Positions 47,821 to 57,744 of a stretch of DNA of 64,000 nt are shown in pieces. The stretch covers positions 22,338,620-22,402,619 of the forward strand of contig CM068373.1 in the NCBI GenBank assembly GCA_034769895.1, read 5' to 3'. The notes under the pieces are model-generated. The model did no database searches, was not told the origin of the DNA, and was given only the letters and a program-made list of their open reading frames with translations. How positions within the stretch are numbered: position 1 is the first letter of the stretch; every line of letters starts with the position of its first letter. Position numbers and translations under genes: made by a program. The stretch is from Magicicada septendecula. Taxonomy: Eukaryota > Arthropoda > Insecta > Hemiptera > Cicadidae.

Positions 47821-48324
47821 GAAAATACAATAATATAATTTAAATATTTTACTTGCAGAAGTATATAACATTTAACTTAATTTGTTTATAATTTAACATT
47901 CACAAGCGCTCTCGTGCACACACAGAGGATTCTCTCACTTAATTTTACACCCAGATTTAAATTACAGATTTTATGCATGAAAGTAAAATAAACACTTAGA
48001 ATAATTTGCAATGTAATGTAATGTAATGAAATTCACTTACCCACGTTGTGTAGAGTCAGTACAACGTCCGTTCTGACAAATCCGTCAGCGTGATGCAAAG
48101 GCATTGAGGAGCTGTTTACAGCACACGCGCGCGCGCGTGCCACTGCGGTGCGTCAAAATAGTGATCACAATGTCTGTGTTACACTATGTCTGGGTGTACG
48201 TGTGGTTGTATTCACACTGGCATACGTGTAGCACTATTGCAAAACTATTGTTGTTATACTACAAATTTTATTAGTGGTTAAATAATTTTGCTACACTCAC
48301 TTGTTGCACACACCACTAGTCACT

Positions 48325-48381
48325 GTGACACCGATTAGCGCTTTCGAACGTACCCGTTCATCATCAGATCGTAACTGTCAC
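48325..48381 (-). ncRNA. Hammerhead ribozyme in the Penelope left terminus, intact
   Basis: Minus strand: outer stem I GUGACA/UGUCAC, an internal loop, inner stem I CGAU/AUCG, CUGAUGA, one extra U, stem II GAACG/CGUUC with loop GGUA, GAAA, palindromic AGCGCU stem III, UA site. An extended stem I with internal loop is what allows tertiary contacts with loop II. The best-formed example in the window. Confidence 0.8.
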
Positions 48382-48435
48382 ATCCGTCCCTAACTCCAAT
48401 CCCTTATATACCTACCTCTACAGACTGATATATAT

Positions 48436-49018
48436 ATGAATGATTTTGAAAAAAAGGTTATTAAGTTATACAAGGTACAAAGGAAATATAAAATTATGGG
48501 TAAGGTATGTTGATGATATTTTAGTTATTTGGGAAGGTAGCATTGAAGAAATAGAATTATTTGTAAAAGAAGTGAATACTAAGGAAAAAATATACAGTTC
48601 AAGGAAGAAATTGGTGATAAGAATTTGAATTATTTGGATATAGGAGTACATATAAAAGATAACAAAAACTAGAATTTGACATATTTAGAAAAGAGACATA
48701 TTCGGATATAATTACTCCGAAAGAATCGTATCACCCATACAGATATAAATTGGCGGCATTAATCGCATTTTGTTATAGAGTACAGAAATGTTTGAAAGAT
48801 AAAGAAAGAAAAGAGAGAAAATTAAAAATGATAAAGAGAATAGTGAAGAATAATAATTATGACATGGGCATAGTAGATAAAGTGATGGAAATTATTGAAA
48901 AGAAAAAAGACGTAGAACAGAAAGAAGAGAAGAAGTATTTGGGCTCAGTAACATATATAGGAACACAGACGAGGAAAATTGTACAGTGCTTTCAGAAGTA
49001 TAAAAAGGTGTAAAACAA
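48436..49018 (+). pseudogene. Penelope-like element RT remnant
   Basis: Y-M-N-D-F-E-K in one frame, then L-W-V-R-Y-V-D-D-I-L-V-I-W-E-G-S (motif C, catalytic D-D present) in another. A frameshift at ~48620, then Y-R-V-Q-K-C-L-K-D and K-Y-L-G-S-V-T-Y-I-G to a break near 49012. The upstream RT is missing. Confidence 0.82.
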
Positions 49019-49449
49019 TATTTGATAAAATAAAATATAATAATATAGAAACAATACCTATTTTGCAGAAGAATGAGTTATATAAATTAAGTTGTGAAGA
49101 ATGTAAAAAAGTGTACGAAGATGAGACGGGCCGCCGATTCGAATGTAGATTGGGAGAACACAAGAGAGGAGAGGGAAATAGGACAACGAATTCTCTTTAT
49201 GCTAGGCATTTTATAGAAAAAAATCATAAATTTAATAACCCGTTGGAAAATTTTGATATTATAAATGTAGTTAATAATACGATGGAAAGAAAGCTCATAG
49301 AAGAATTAGAAATTATAAAAGAAAGGGAAAAAGGTATGAATAATTTAATGAATATTAAGATAAATTCTGAAAATGAAGAAATATTTTATAATATAATAAA
49401 ACGTGAAAAGGTAGGTTCGGTAAGGATAGAAAACATAGACATGGGTTGA
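49019..49449 (+). pseudogene. Penelope-like element GIY-YIG endonuclease remnant
   Basis: K-C-K-T-I-F-D-K-I, E-L-Y-K-L-S-C-E-E-C-K-K-V-Y-E-D-E-T-G-R-R-F and H-K-R-G-E-G-N-R-T-T-N-S-L-Y-A-R-H. The conserved glycine of Y-x-G-E-T-G-R is aspartate (Y-E-D-E-T). Open to 49449 but separated from the RT by frameshifts. Confidence 0.82.
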
Positions 49450-49555
49450 TGGTTTCGCCCGCGTGTAGGAAGTAGTGTTGAAAATGGGTTTACCTGCAGT
49501 GACGTGGACGCCTTCGGTAGAGGCAGGTAAATAAGGGGGTGGAGTTAGGGACGGA

Positions 49556-49600
49556 TGATGAACGGGTACGGGATAATCGGTGTCACAGTGACTAGTGGTG
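49556..49600 (+). ncRNA. Decayed hammerhead in the Penelope right terminus
   Basis: CGGAUGAUGAACGGGUACG.. corresponds to the intact copy at 48325-48381 but has lost the CUGA start and the GAAAGCGC segment. Confidence 0.6.
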
Positions 49601-49689
49601 TGTGCAACAAGTGAGTGTAGCATATTATATTGTTGTTATGTACTATTGAAGTCTCTCCTCTCACAAAATCTCGTTTTATTTACGTAACA

Positions 49690-50470
49690 ACCGTTACTGG
49701 TTCGTCCCTTTCTGTTCACACACCGCAAGCAATTACGTTCTAGTGCAGTGTTGACGCGTATAATGGATTATTCTGTGGAATTTCAGCGGGGTATAAATAT
49801 AAGCATTCAGCGAGGCTTAGTTTCAGCTTAAGTGGCGATTTATTCAAGTGAGTTTCGAGTTTATTACTCTGTGCGTTCAAGTGGTTATTAGTAAAAAGTG
49901 ATTATTGTGCGCGACTCTATTAGTTGACATTATTATTGGTGTGGACAATATAACTGGAATTATTGTACGAGTACGTATAATCTTGTTGAATAACGTGTTG
50001 ATTATAAACTGTTAATTGTGATAATTAAAGCTGGATTTTAGTGACTTTATTGGTGTCTTGTATTTTGTTTTCCACTGCACCATACGACGATTCGCAGATC
50101 GTCCTAACAGTGGGTCAGAAGTGCAACAGAGCCGTTAACATTGGACACTTTGTACAAGACTAAAGTAAATAGTAATTAATCGGTAAGTCAGATGGTGGAA
50201 GCTTTCCAAGCGCTAGGGGGCAGACTCAGGAACAACAAAAATTAAAACGATAACAAGAGGTGAAAGATACAAAAGAAGAACGCTGACGGGAAAGAAAAGA
50301 AGAAGAAAAGAGACAGTATTGTAATTATTTGTACAAGTATAGCCTAATCTTGCTGAATAACGTCTTGATAACAAACAGTTAATTGTGATAATTAAAGATG
50401 GTTTATAGTGACACGATTGGTGTCTTGTATTTTGTTTTCGGCTGTACCATACGACGATCAGTAGAAACAA
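49690..50470 (+). mobile_element. Gypsy-like LTR, leader, gag start and partial second LTR
   Basis: LTR with TATAAA at 49792-49797 and an end near 50108 (CGATTCGCAGATCGTCCTAACA). Leader GTGGGTCAGAAGTGC. ATG at 50193 opening M-V-E-A-F-Q-A-L, soon frameshifted. From ~50318 a partial LTR (CTTGCTGAATAACGTC, GTTAATTGTGATAATTAAAG, TACCATACGACGATCAGT). An internally deleted element. Confidence 0.62.
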
Positions 50471-50914
50471 ACCTTATTTTTAAAACGGTTTATGATGTAT
50501 ACAAAAATGCTTTTGTAAGAAAAATTGTAAAGTCGCTAAAACGTCTAACAAAGACACTAACTGTCGTATAGGTAAATGTATTGCTCTATGAGGTATATAG
50601 TGCATATGGGACCGGAAACATTAACCATTCCTAAACAGTGCGATGTATTACCCTTGTTGGCATTAGGGCGGATAACTAAATCTCTATAGTTATCATACGT
50701 CCAGTAACTTTCATGCCGAATCATTACAGTTATTACAAAATTTAAATTAGTTTTATTCAAGTTACAAACAAAATAAAGAGTTTGATTTTATATTTTCTTA
50801 AGACATACTTTATATTTTTCTACAAATTTTAAACAAAACGTAATATTTAATCTATAATAATATGTTTTTTTAATATAATAATATTAAAATATAGGCAACA
50901 GAAATGAAATTTTT
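50471..50914. other. Non-coding stretch
   Basis: AT-rich, nothing recognised. Confidence 0.4.
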
Positions 50915-51195
50915 GAGACGGGTCAAAGGCTGCATAAGAAGAGGTTTAGTAAGAAATGAAGACGTGCGAAATTAACAAAATGTATATGCAATAAATGAAA
51001 AAATTAACGAACATAAAGAAAGATGGCAACAACACGTAAATATAGTGGGAAATGGGAGAATACCCAAGAAAATACTTAATTACAACCCAAGAGGGTAAAG
51101 AGATATAGGAAGACCACGAAAACGGTGGTCGTAAGTTTGTGAGGACGGAACAGGCAAATGCCTAATCCTTGTAGTGCAGAAGAAGGAGAAGAATA
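50915..51195 (+). pseudogene. LINE C-terminal remnant
   Basis: R-R-G-L-V-R-N-E-D-V-R-N, E-R-W-Q-Q-H-V-N, G-R-I-P-K-K-I-L-N-Y-N-P-R-G and D-I-G-R-P-R-K-R-W-S with stops. Typical last ~80 residues of a LINE followed by an AGAAGGAG-like 3' repeat. Confidence 0.7.
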
Positions 51196-52009
51196 TGATT
51201 ATCTAAATGCAGCTTCATGTGATACACTTAATGGTTGATATGATTTTAACGGTACATTTTCTTAACAAGCATTACAATAGAAAACAGAAATAAGGTACAT
51301 CTACTTAAGAAAGATTATAAAATAAAAGAATTGTTTCATTTCAATATGTACGTTGATTTTTTCAAATGTACATTAATTAAATACACAAGATAATTGGTGT
51401 AAAATCTAAGTCACTTTAGTCGGATTAACGACTAACACTTTTAAGGACAAACACTTTTAACATATTCAGAAAAGAAACGTGTTTCTATTGACTATGTCTA
51501 TATTACATTACTTAAAAATTTTATTTATTTAATACAGAAATTAATTATTTAAATTAATTAGTTTCCAAGGATTTTCAGTTTAATCATTTTTAACAAAAAA
51601 ATTAATAAACACTATTTACGAAAACAATAGATTAACCAACAGTTTTTAGAAGCATTAAAGTACTACGCAGATTTATATAAATAAAAAATTGTTTAGACAA
51701 TTTAAATGTATTTCATTACACCAACCATATTCTTAAGATGACAAATCCGTAAAGAGCCTAAGGTTATTGTTTAATCAGGACGATTCAGATAATCAAACGG
51801 CCGATGGGAAACACTAACTGAATAAAATTAAAGAAAGCCTATATGACTACTGATTTCTTGAAGGAATAGATTTTAGCAAATCCCTACCGCGAACATCTGC
51901 TCCATGCTGTTAATACACAAAAGTAAAGGCCATATACGCTAAAGCAGAAAATGTTTGCTTCCTGATAACAACACTAACCTACACAGCTATTTTTCTTCTT
52001 CGTCTTCTT
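51196..52009. other. AT-rich non-coding stretch
   Basis: Nothing recognised. Confidence 0.4.
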
Positions 52010-52215
52010 TAACTTCCTGGTTAGGACTCTGTTCTGTTCTATGACTACGGTGCTACATACTTTCACTCCACCTAGGTCGACCAATGCTCCTCTTGGTGTT
52101 TGGTTAGAGTAAGAACCTTTTTCACTAGCCTTGTGTTATTCATTCTTGATGTATGTTCATTCCATGTCCTTCTTCTATCTGTAATGTAAGAATTAACATC
52201 TGTTATATTACATGT
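52010..52215 (-). pseudogene. LINE C-terminal remnant
   Basis: Minus strand gives D-R-R-R-T-W-N-E-H-T-S-R-M, R-L-V-K-K-V-L-T and a G-R-P-like tail ending in a (AAG)n-rich 3' end at ~52015. Confidence 0.5.
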
Positions 52216-52363
52216 TTGTCACATACTATTGTTTGGCCGAAAGCGCTCGTCAATACCAAAGACAACATAGTGGTTTGTACAAAATTACTATAGAAATATT
52301 TGAGACCACTAACACTCTAATACAACAATAAATTAATAGATTGACAAATCTAAGGAGTTGAAG

Positions 52364-52415
52364 GTTGGTAAATGACCTGAAGATGGTTTGACTGCCGAAA
52401 GCGCTCATCAATACC
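52364..52415 (+). ncRNA. Hammerhead ribozyme at unit 1/2 junction
   Basis: Stem I UGAC with AUCA-type partner, CUGAAGA, GG..CC stem II, GAAA, AGCGCU and a UC site after 52406. One stem I base pair is lost (G to A at 52407) relative to the other units. Confidence 0.65.
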
Positions 52416-52522
52416 AAAGACAACATAGTGCTTTGTAAAAAAATTACTATAGAAATATTTGAGACCACTAACACTCTAATACAACAATAAATTAATAGAT
52501 TGACTAATCTAAGGAGTAGAAG

Positions 52523-52565
52523 GTTGGTAAATGACCTGAAGATGTCGAAAGCGCTCGTCAATACC
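52523..52565 (+). ncRNA. Hammerhead at unit 2/3 junction lacking stem II
   Basis: CUGAAGAUGUCGAAAGCGCUC: ~10 bases of stem II/loop are deleted, leaving an unlikely ribozyme. Stem I GAC/GUC is intact. Confidence 0.6.
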
Positions 52566-52640
52566 AAAGACAACATAGTGGTTTGTAAAAAATTACTATA
52601 GAAATATTTGAGACCATTAACACTCTAATACAACAATAAA

Positions 52641-54057
52641 TATTCTTATAAGGTTCCATATAAGGTTCCTATATTACATATAAGGTCATTCATGCATCCA
52701 GCAATTCTTCTTGCTTTCATCAATTGATGTTCCATTTCTTCATCTGCTCTATTGTTACTTGTAGCCTTGTTCCTAAGTAATCTAACAAATCTATTCGTTA
52801 ACCATAAAAATAAAAAAACTTTATTTTCTTTGTTTGCAGTGTACAAAATGGAGCCATCTAATTTAACGATTGTACGGGAGAAACGGATTCTAATAACATT
52901 TACAATGGAACAAGGGATAATTTTAAAACATTTATTGGCTTTTAAGTTGTTGTCTTATGGTGTTACTAGGTCATATATACTGGATGTTTCAGAAAAAAAA
53001 AGGTAAAGTAAAGACATATTACGGTAAAAAATATTTTGATGAAAAGATCACATCTGCGTGACCATTTTCACACCAAGAAGCCCATGTTGAACCTGATCCG
53101 GAACACATCTCCTTCATTGTGTACTAGTCGGTTGTCATAGTAATGTCGGTACTGGTAGTCTGTTGTTTGGCATGAAATTCGATTGGTCGCACTATGCACT
53201 CGTATTGTCCCTTACCTTCTAATGCATAGAATTTTAATTTTCTTCATTTTTCTTAATTTTTTTTCAAGAAGAGAGCATCTTCATGTACTTTTTGAAAAAT
53301 TATATTCAATACCTTAAGTTTTATTTTCTGTGGGTCCTTGTTTCAAATAAATACACGAATATAAAAATAGTTACTGTTTTATAAAAATTTAAGAAAAAAT
53401 CCTTTCTTGTTATATTCTTTACGTTTCTGTGGATCGTTCCGCAGATACGTCTAATATTTCGAAACAATAAATTTTCTTAAAATAAGAATAATTGGTTGAT
53501 AAATATTTCTAATTGTTAGGTTTTATAAGCGGTAGTTGAAAGATAAATGAATTTCACACTGATGAGACTGGAGATCGTTGGACTGGAAAAGTACTCCAGT
53601 GGTAGAAATGTACTTTCATGAAAATTTCTATGTCACCTGTGGCCTCAGTTGGTCGGACATGAGATTTTAAAATGTCGGTACCTAACAGACACCACCAATT
53701 AAAGGGTGATATATAGTCTCATTTATCACCTGTCCCTGCCTTTCAGGTTTCAACACATTCTCAATAGTTCGAACACTGTTGCAGAAAAACGGAGGAGTTT
53801 CTACTTCTATTAATCTGTTTTAAAACCTTCAGTAACTCAACAGAAAAAAAAAACTAGTTACTTCATTCTCTCTGTGTTACTTACAATGATGATTGCATTT
53901 GTAGGTAGACTGATTTAGTAATTGCTGTAATATTTTATTTTATATTTATTACTGTCGTATGCCTTACTTGTCTTGCTGCACGTTCCCTTTTTAGCTTAAG
54001 ATGTACTCTTCTTCGACATCTCAGCGCGGCACGACAACATCAGCCTTCTCGCCACAC
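52641..54057. other. AT-rich non-coding stretch
   Basis: Nothing recognised except the stem-loop at its end. Frames at 52646-52846 and 52752-53006 lack domains. Confidence 0.4.
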
Positions 54058-54073
54058 GGTCCTTTTTAGGGCC
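54058..54073 (+). promoter_or_regulatory. Histone-mRNA type 3' stem-loop
   Basis: GGUCCU-UUUU-AGGGCC (6-bp stem with one G-U pair, 4-nt loop) followed by ACCA, exactly the form of metazoan replication-dependent histone 3' ends. No histone coding sequence precedes it, so it is an orphan or chance match. Confidence 0.5.
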
Positions 54074-54148
54074 ACCAAAACACTAGAGTGTACGATTGGC
54101 GCCATTTGTCATGCGGCAAGCCTTTTGTCCGGTGACAACATATAAAAC

Positions 54149-55215
54149 TCAAAGTCTGAGAATTTATGTGTACTGAATACAAATCCACACCGTTACACCG
54201 ACTGCCACCAAATTTTGTACAGGTAACCTTTGACACAAGTTGAAAAATACTGTGTAACTTGGAATTTGATATGTTGTCCCGTTTCCACGATTTAGGCTCT
54301 TTTAATTATGCCTTTTTGTTGACGAGTATAAAGATGTCAAAAACACCATGGAGACCAGAATTAATTACCATAGTAACAAGTAAATAAAGAAATGATATTT
54401 AGCAGCATCGAAACTGTACCTTTATCCGTTCCTGGAGTCTTATTATGCGGTTTTATCGATATATTTTGAAATTTTATATACAGGTACTTTTATGTATATA
54501 GTAATTGTCTTAAACGATTATGTTTATACGTATTTTTGATGATGCAATGAATAAGTAATGAAATATAGTACTAAAGATGCCAACAACACCAGAATGGAGA
54601 TCAGAATGAATTACCATAGGAACAAGTAACTAAACAAAAGCTAGCGCATCGGAACTGTACATTTATCCATTCCTGCAGTACATTTTCGATGTTTTATATA
54701 ATATGCGATTTTATCGATATATTACGATGTGGAAAAGAAGAAGTGTACTAAATGTAAATTGTCCTGTTACTTAATGGAAAGCGAAAATACGTGTTGTTCT
54801 TATTTGTGATGTTAGGTCACAACGGTTTTTTATTTTTAGTATACTGCTGAAATAAATAATACCAATGATTGACGAAAACGTAAGGTTTAATGTGTTATAG
54901 ATTGCTTCTAACACAGTAACCCTTAAAATAAAGTATTTAGCGTTTTTTATTTAACAGGTGCTTTATAAACTTCTCCAAAGATTTTATAAACAGGCACTTT
55001 TAAATCTCCAAAGGCTGTTGCACCACCAACATTATAATTTAGTACAAGTTAAAATAGTACAAATGTTGAAAACAGCTTTGGAGAGAGTTTGACTAATGAG
55101 TACAGAATTGTTGTACAAGCTGGCAGAACGCCATATAGACATGGACAATAAAAATTATATTAAAATACTTATTAAAACTCAAATATTTGCGTGCAAAGCC
55201 GCGGGCGACAGCTAG
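54149..55215 (+). mobile_element. Non-autonomous Helitron-like element, copy B
   Basis: TCAAAGTCTGAG start, AAAGCCGCGGGC hairpin and ACAGCTAG end, followed by T. Same family as 15401-16436, opposite orientation. Shares CAAATCCACACCGTTACACC, AATTACCATAG.AACAAGTAA and TTATCGATATATT throughout. Confidence 0.72.
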
Positions 55216-55323
55216 TTGGTTTATAAACACCTGAATATTTATCTTAATTTATTGTTATTTTGGAATGTTAGTGGTCTCAAATATTTCTACTAGTAATTTT
55301 GTACAAACCACTATATTGTATTT

Positions 55324-55372
55324 GGTATTGACGAGCGCTTTCGGCAGTCAAGCCATCTTCAGGTCATTTACC
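55324..55372 (-). ncRNA. Hammerhead ribozyme, left arm
   Basis: Minus strand: UGAC stem I, CUGAAGA, U, stem II GGC/GCC with loop UUGACU, GAAA, AGCGCU, C at the cleavage position, GUCA stem I partner. All core positions intact. Confidence 0.75.
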
Positions 55373-55393
55373 AACCTAAATGGCTAAATGGTT

Positions 55394-55442
55394 GGTAAAT
55401 GACCTGAAGACGGCTTGACTGCCGAAAGCGCTCGTCAATACT
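55394..55442 (+). ncRNA. Hammerhead ribozyme, right arm
   Basis: Plus strand: same structure as the left arm, with C instead of U as the extra base after CUGAAGA. Core intact. Confidence 0.75.
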
Positions 55443-55494
55443 AAATTCAACATAGTGGTTTGTATAAAATTACTAGTAGAAATATTTATCTTAA

Positions 55495-55988
55495 GTATAT
55501 ATCAAATGAGCCACTTCTCTTCTCTCTGCTACGTAATAACTTACCTAAATAGTCATATCGTTTGAAATATAGAGGGCCAGGTTGATTGGAAATCTGGGCT
55601 CGTGGATAAAGTGCAATCACGGAGAGGTTAACGTATACTCCCACTCAGTTCCTGACAAACCGTGGGTACTTTAGAGCATACTTTTACCGGATGGGCAAGG
55701 TAAAATGATGGGCAAGGCAGTGAACTAAAAGATAATATATGTAACGCTTAGTGCTTAATTAAATTGTCATTAAAATTTGTAAGAAATGTAATTTGTTTCC
55801 CCGTAAACCTCAAATTAACGTACCGTAAATCACGTACGACATATATCTGCTAGCAGGATCTAGGCGTTTGAAACATTTTAGTTTTAAAATTTCATTTCGC
55901 CAATACCTAAAAACGTTCAAGGTAGTATAAAAGGAAAAAAATAAATTTTTGTAGTAAATGTAAAACGTGTTACTGTGTAGTTAATGTT
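55495..55988. other. Non-coding stretch
   Basis: Nothing recognised. Confidence 0.4.
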
Positions 55989-56000
55989 TGAAATGTATTG

Positions 56001-56201
56001 CAAACAGAATTATCACTGTTGCACACCACTATGAAAAAATTATTCCGATTAGCGATTTCAAGCTTCACAGCTCATCGTCAGACCAGAAGTGATCGGAAAT
56101 CATCTGATGAGCTAATCGAAATAATTTTTCTATAGTAGTGTGCAACAGTGATATTTCTGTATGTGATTATAACCACTAACAAACTTTCTTAATTAAATTT
56201 C
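56001..56201. mobile_element. 201-bp minimal Penelope derivative: two inverted termini and the 5' extension
   Basis: Flanked by TGAAATGTATTG (55989-56000) and TGAAATATATTG (56202-56213). The termini are those of the element at 37615-39341 (CACTGTTGCACACCACTAT, AATTATTCCGATTAGCG; then GTGTGCAACAGTG and AACCACTAACAAACTTTCTT). The RT and endonuclease region is entirely absent. Confidence 0.75.
56042..56100 (-). ncRNA. Hammerhead-like motif with a disrupted stem I
   Basis: CUGACGA, stem II and GAAA are present as in 37655-37700, but ~10 extra bases separate the CCGAU arm from CUGACGA and stem III is altered. Probably inactive. Confidence 0.5.
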
Positions 56202-56213
56202 TGAAATATATTG

Positions 56214-56594
56214 ATAATATTATTATTATCAGTGAATAACAAAACATAATGACTTATTTATTATTCCTGTCTTATTATTGCCAAAACGTAACATTAAATA
56301 CGGAGTAATGTATCTAGAGAGAAGAAACAATCATGAGTCTCTTCATTGAACATAAACGTAAAGAATTATGATTTGTAAAAGCAACAAAGGACGCACATAA
56401 CTGCTACTAAAGTGGTTTACTTTAAAACTAATTTTTCTACACGATAATATGTTATTACACGGATATTATCGCATAAGCAACATAATCGGAAGCACTTTCT
56501 TTCTTTTTCTTATAAAGTCGTTTTAAAACAAACATTTGATATCCGTCGTGTTGTTATTACATAATGAAAGAAATTCCAGAATACTTCATTAAAA
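56214..56594. other. Non-coding stretch
   Basis: AT-rich, nothing recognised. Confidence 0.4.
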
Positions 56595-56774
56595 TATTTC
56601 AGGACAATGTCAAATTTTTGGATGAAATTTAAACAAAAGTAGAGTTGAAAACAAAAGCAGAGGCTAAACTCAGTATATTATGATATAAATTATTACGTAC
56701 CAAGAGAGAAGGAAAGTGAACCAACGAACTGACTGTACTCATTAATCTTTACTCAAAATTCAGCAACCCCTAAA

Positions 56775-56868
<94 letters not shown>

Positions 56869-57060
56869 TCTCTCTATCTCTCCCCCTCTCTCAATCTGTC
56901 CTTCTCTTCTTTTCTATACGGGTCTCTTCTCACTTTCTTTCTCTCTTGTTACAAGCGTATACATCAATTCCAGCTGCAGGCACATTACATAGAAAGCGAA
57001 GTCTCGTGGAAACGTAACAAAAACAGAACAAAGGAATTAAAAAATTCTAATCCAATTCCA
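56595..57060 (+). repeat. Dispersed repeat, copy B, with expanded (TC)n
   Basis: See 46885-47225. Contains the microsatellite below. Confidence 0.75.
56777..56892. repeat. (TC)n microsatellite
   Basis: About 55 TC units with few interruptions near the right end. Confidence 0.95.
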
Positions 57061-57744
57061 GAAAGATGTTTAGGAAAACATTTGTATTCTACAATTTAAA
57101 GTAATTAAATCAAATCTAATAAATTCAAAATATTAAGAACATTTTAAGACATAGAAATTAATTGTATTTTTGTAAAAACTACATAGGCCAAATAAAGATT
57201 TGAGCGCAGATGAAGAATTTTATTAGATATTTCAGAATTCAATAGACTAGAAAAAATTATTTTTTTCTTCAATCGATGGAAATAATTTTTTTCGCTTCAA
57301 ATATATTTTTGTTTTGAAATGATATTTTTCTGAGCAAGTTTGGGTAAGTTGATGTTATCTAAGCAGACGCCCGTAAATAGAAAAAGTACACAACAGATAC
57401 AAGTATTTACAACAATATTTTTATTACAATGAAAACAATCTAGGTCACTTATGTCACAGGAAAATCGTCTTAGTAGTTTTTTTTTTGTCGCTTTGAAGCG
57501 TTTCATAGAAATGACATCAAACGCCTTATTGCTAGTAGACAACTCACTAGCAACAAGTTTTACGTTGATAAATGGTTAAAATTAGTTTTCCTTTACTAAA
57601 ACATTTTTTAATGGACTTTTGAAGAAATACATCATTGGAACATACACGCTAAAACGTTTCTTAACTTGCTGCGGACAAAGCTAACTCAAATAGAATTTAT
57701 TACAGAATCAAAGGAAAATAAATTTAATGTAATGTGAAATCAAC
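57061..57744. other. Non-coding stretch
   Basis: AT-rich. An 81-codon minus-strand frame at 57297-57542 shows no domain. Confidence 0.4.

Larger units (their letters stand above)
47410..47868. mobile_element. Inverted-repeat element with hammerhead motifs at both arms
   Basis: Arms 47410-47520 and 47770-47868 are complementary (ATACTTCT.CAAGTAAAAT, TTATATTATTGTATT, CTCACGCAC). The centre is an AT-only stretch with ATTTAAATTA-like repeats. Same plan as the Penelope termini but with no coding sequence. Confidence 0.6.
48258..49627 (+). mobile_element. Second Penelope-like element with inverted hammerhead termini and 12-bp target duplication
   Basis: Flanked by TATTGTTGTTAT at 48246-48257 and 49628-49639. 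Inverted termini ~48297-48420 and ~49505-49622 share TGCTACACTCACTTGTTGCA, CCACTAGTCACTGTGACACC and TCCGTCCCTAACTCCA. The left end has the TTAGTGGTTAAA extension also present in the element at 37615-39341. RT and GIY-YIG remnants lie between on the plus strand. Confidence 0.87.
52236..52640 (+). repeat. ~158 bp tandem array, each unit spanning hammerhead halves (retrozyme-like)
   Basis: GAAAGCGCTC.TCAATACCAAAGACAACATAGTG recurs at 52239, 52397 and 52547 with ~158 and 150 bp period. Units also share GAAATATTTGAGACCA.TAACACTCTAATACAACAATAAA. Each junction rebuilds a hammerhead (52364-52415, 52523-52565). About 2.6 units. Confidence 0.8.
55248..55480. mobile_element. 233-bp palindromic element made of two outward-mirrored hammerheads
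   Basis: Flanked by AATATTTATCTTAA at 55234-55247 and 55481-55494. Left arm 55255-55375 is the complement of right arm 55391-55480, with ~15 bp between. Arms match the 158-bp array unit at 52236. No coding capacity. Confidence 0.7.

Noticed and set aside
52250..52576. 108-codon minus-strand frame with internal repeats
   Set aside because: Antisense of the hammerhead tandem array; repeated because the DNA is repeated.
53560..53625. CUGAUGAG..GAAA on the plus strand, hammerhead-like
   Set aside because: The sequence between the two motifs does not form stem II and stem I arms do not pair.
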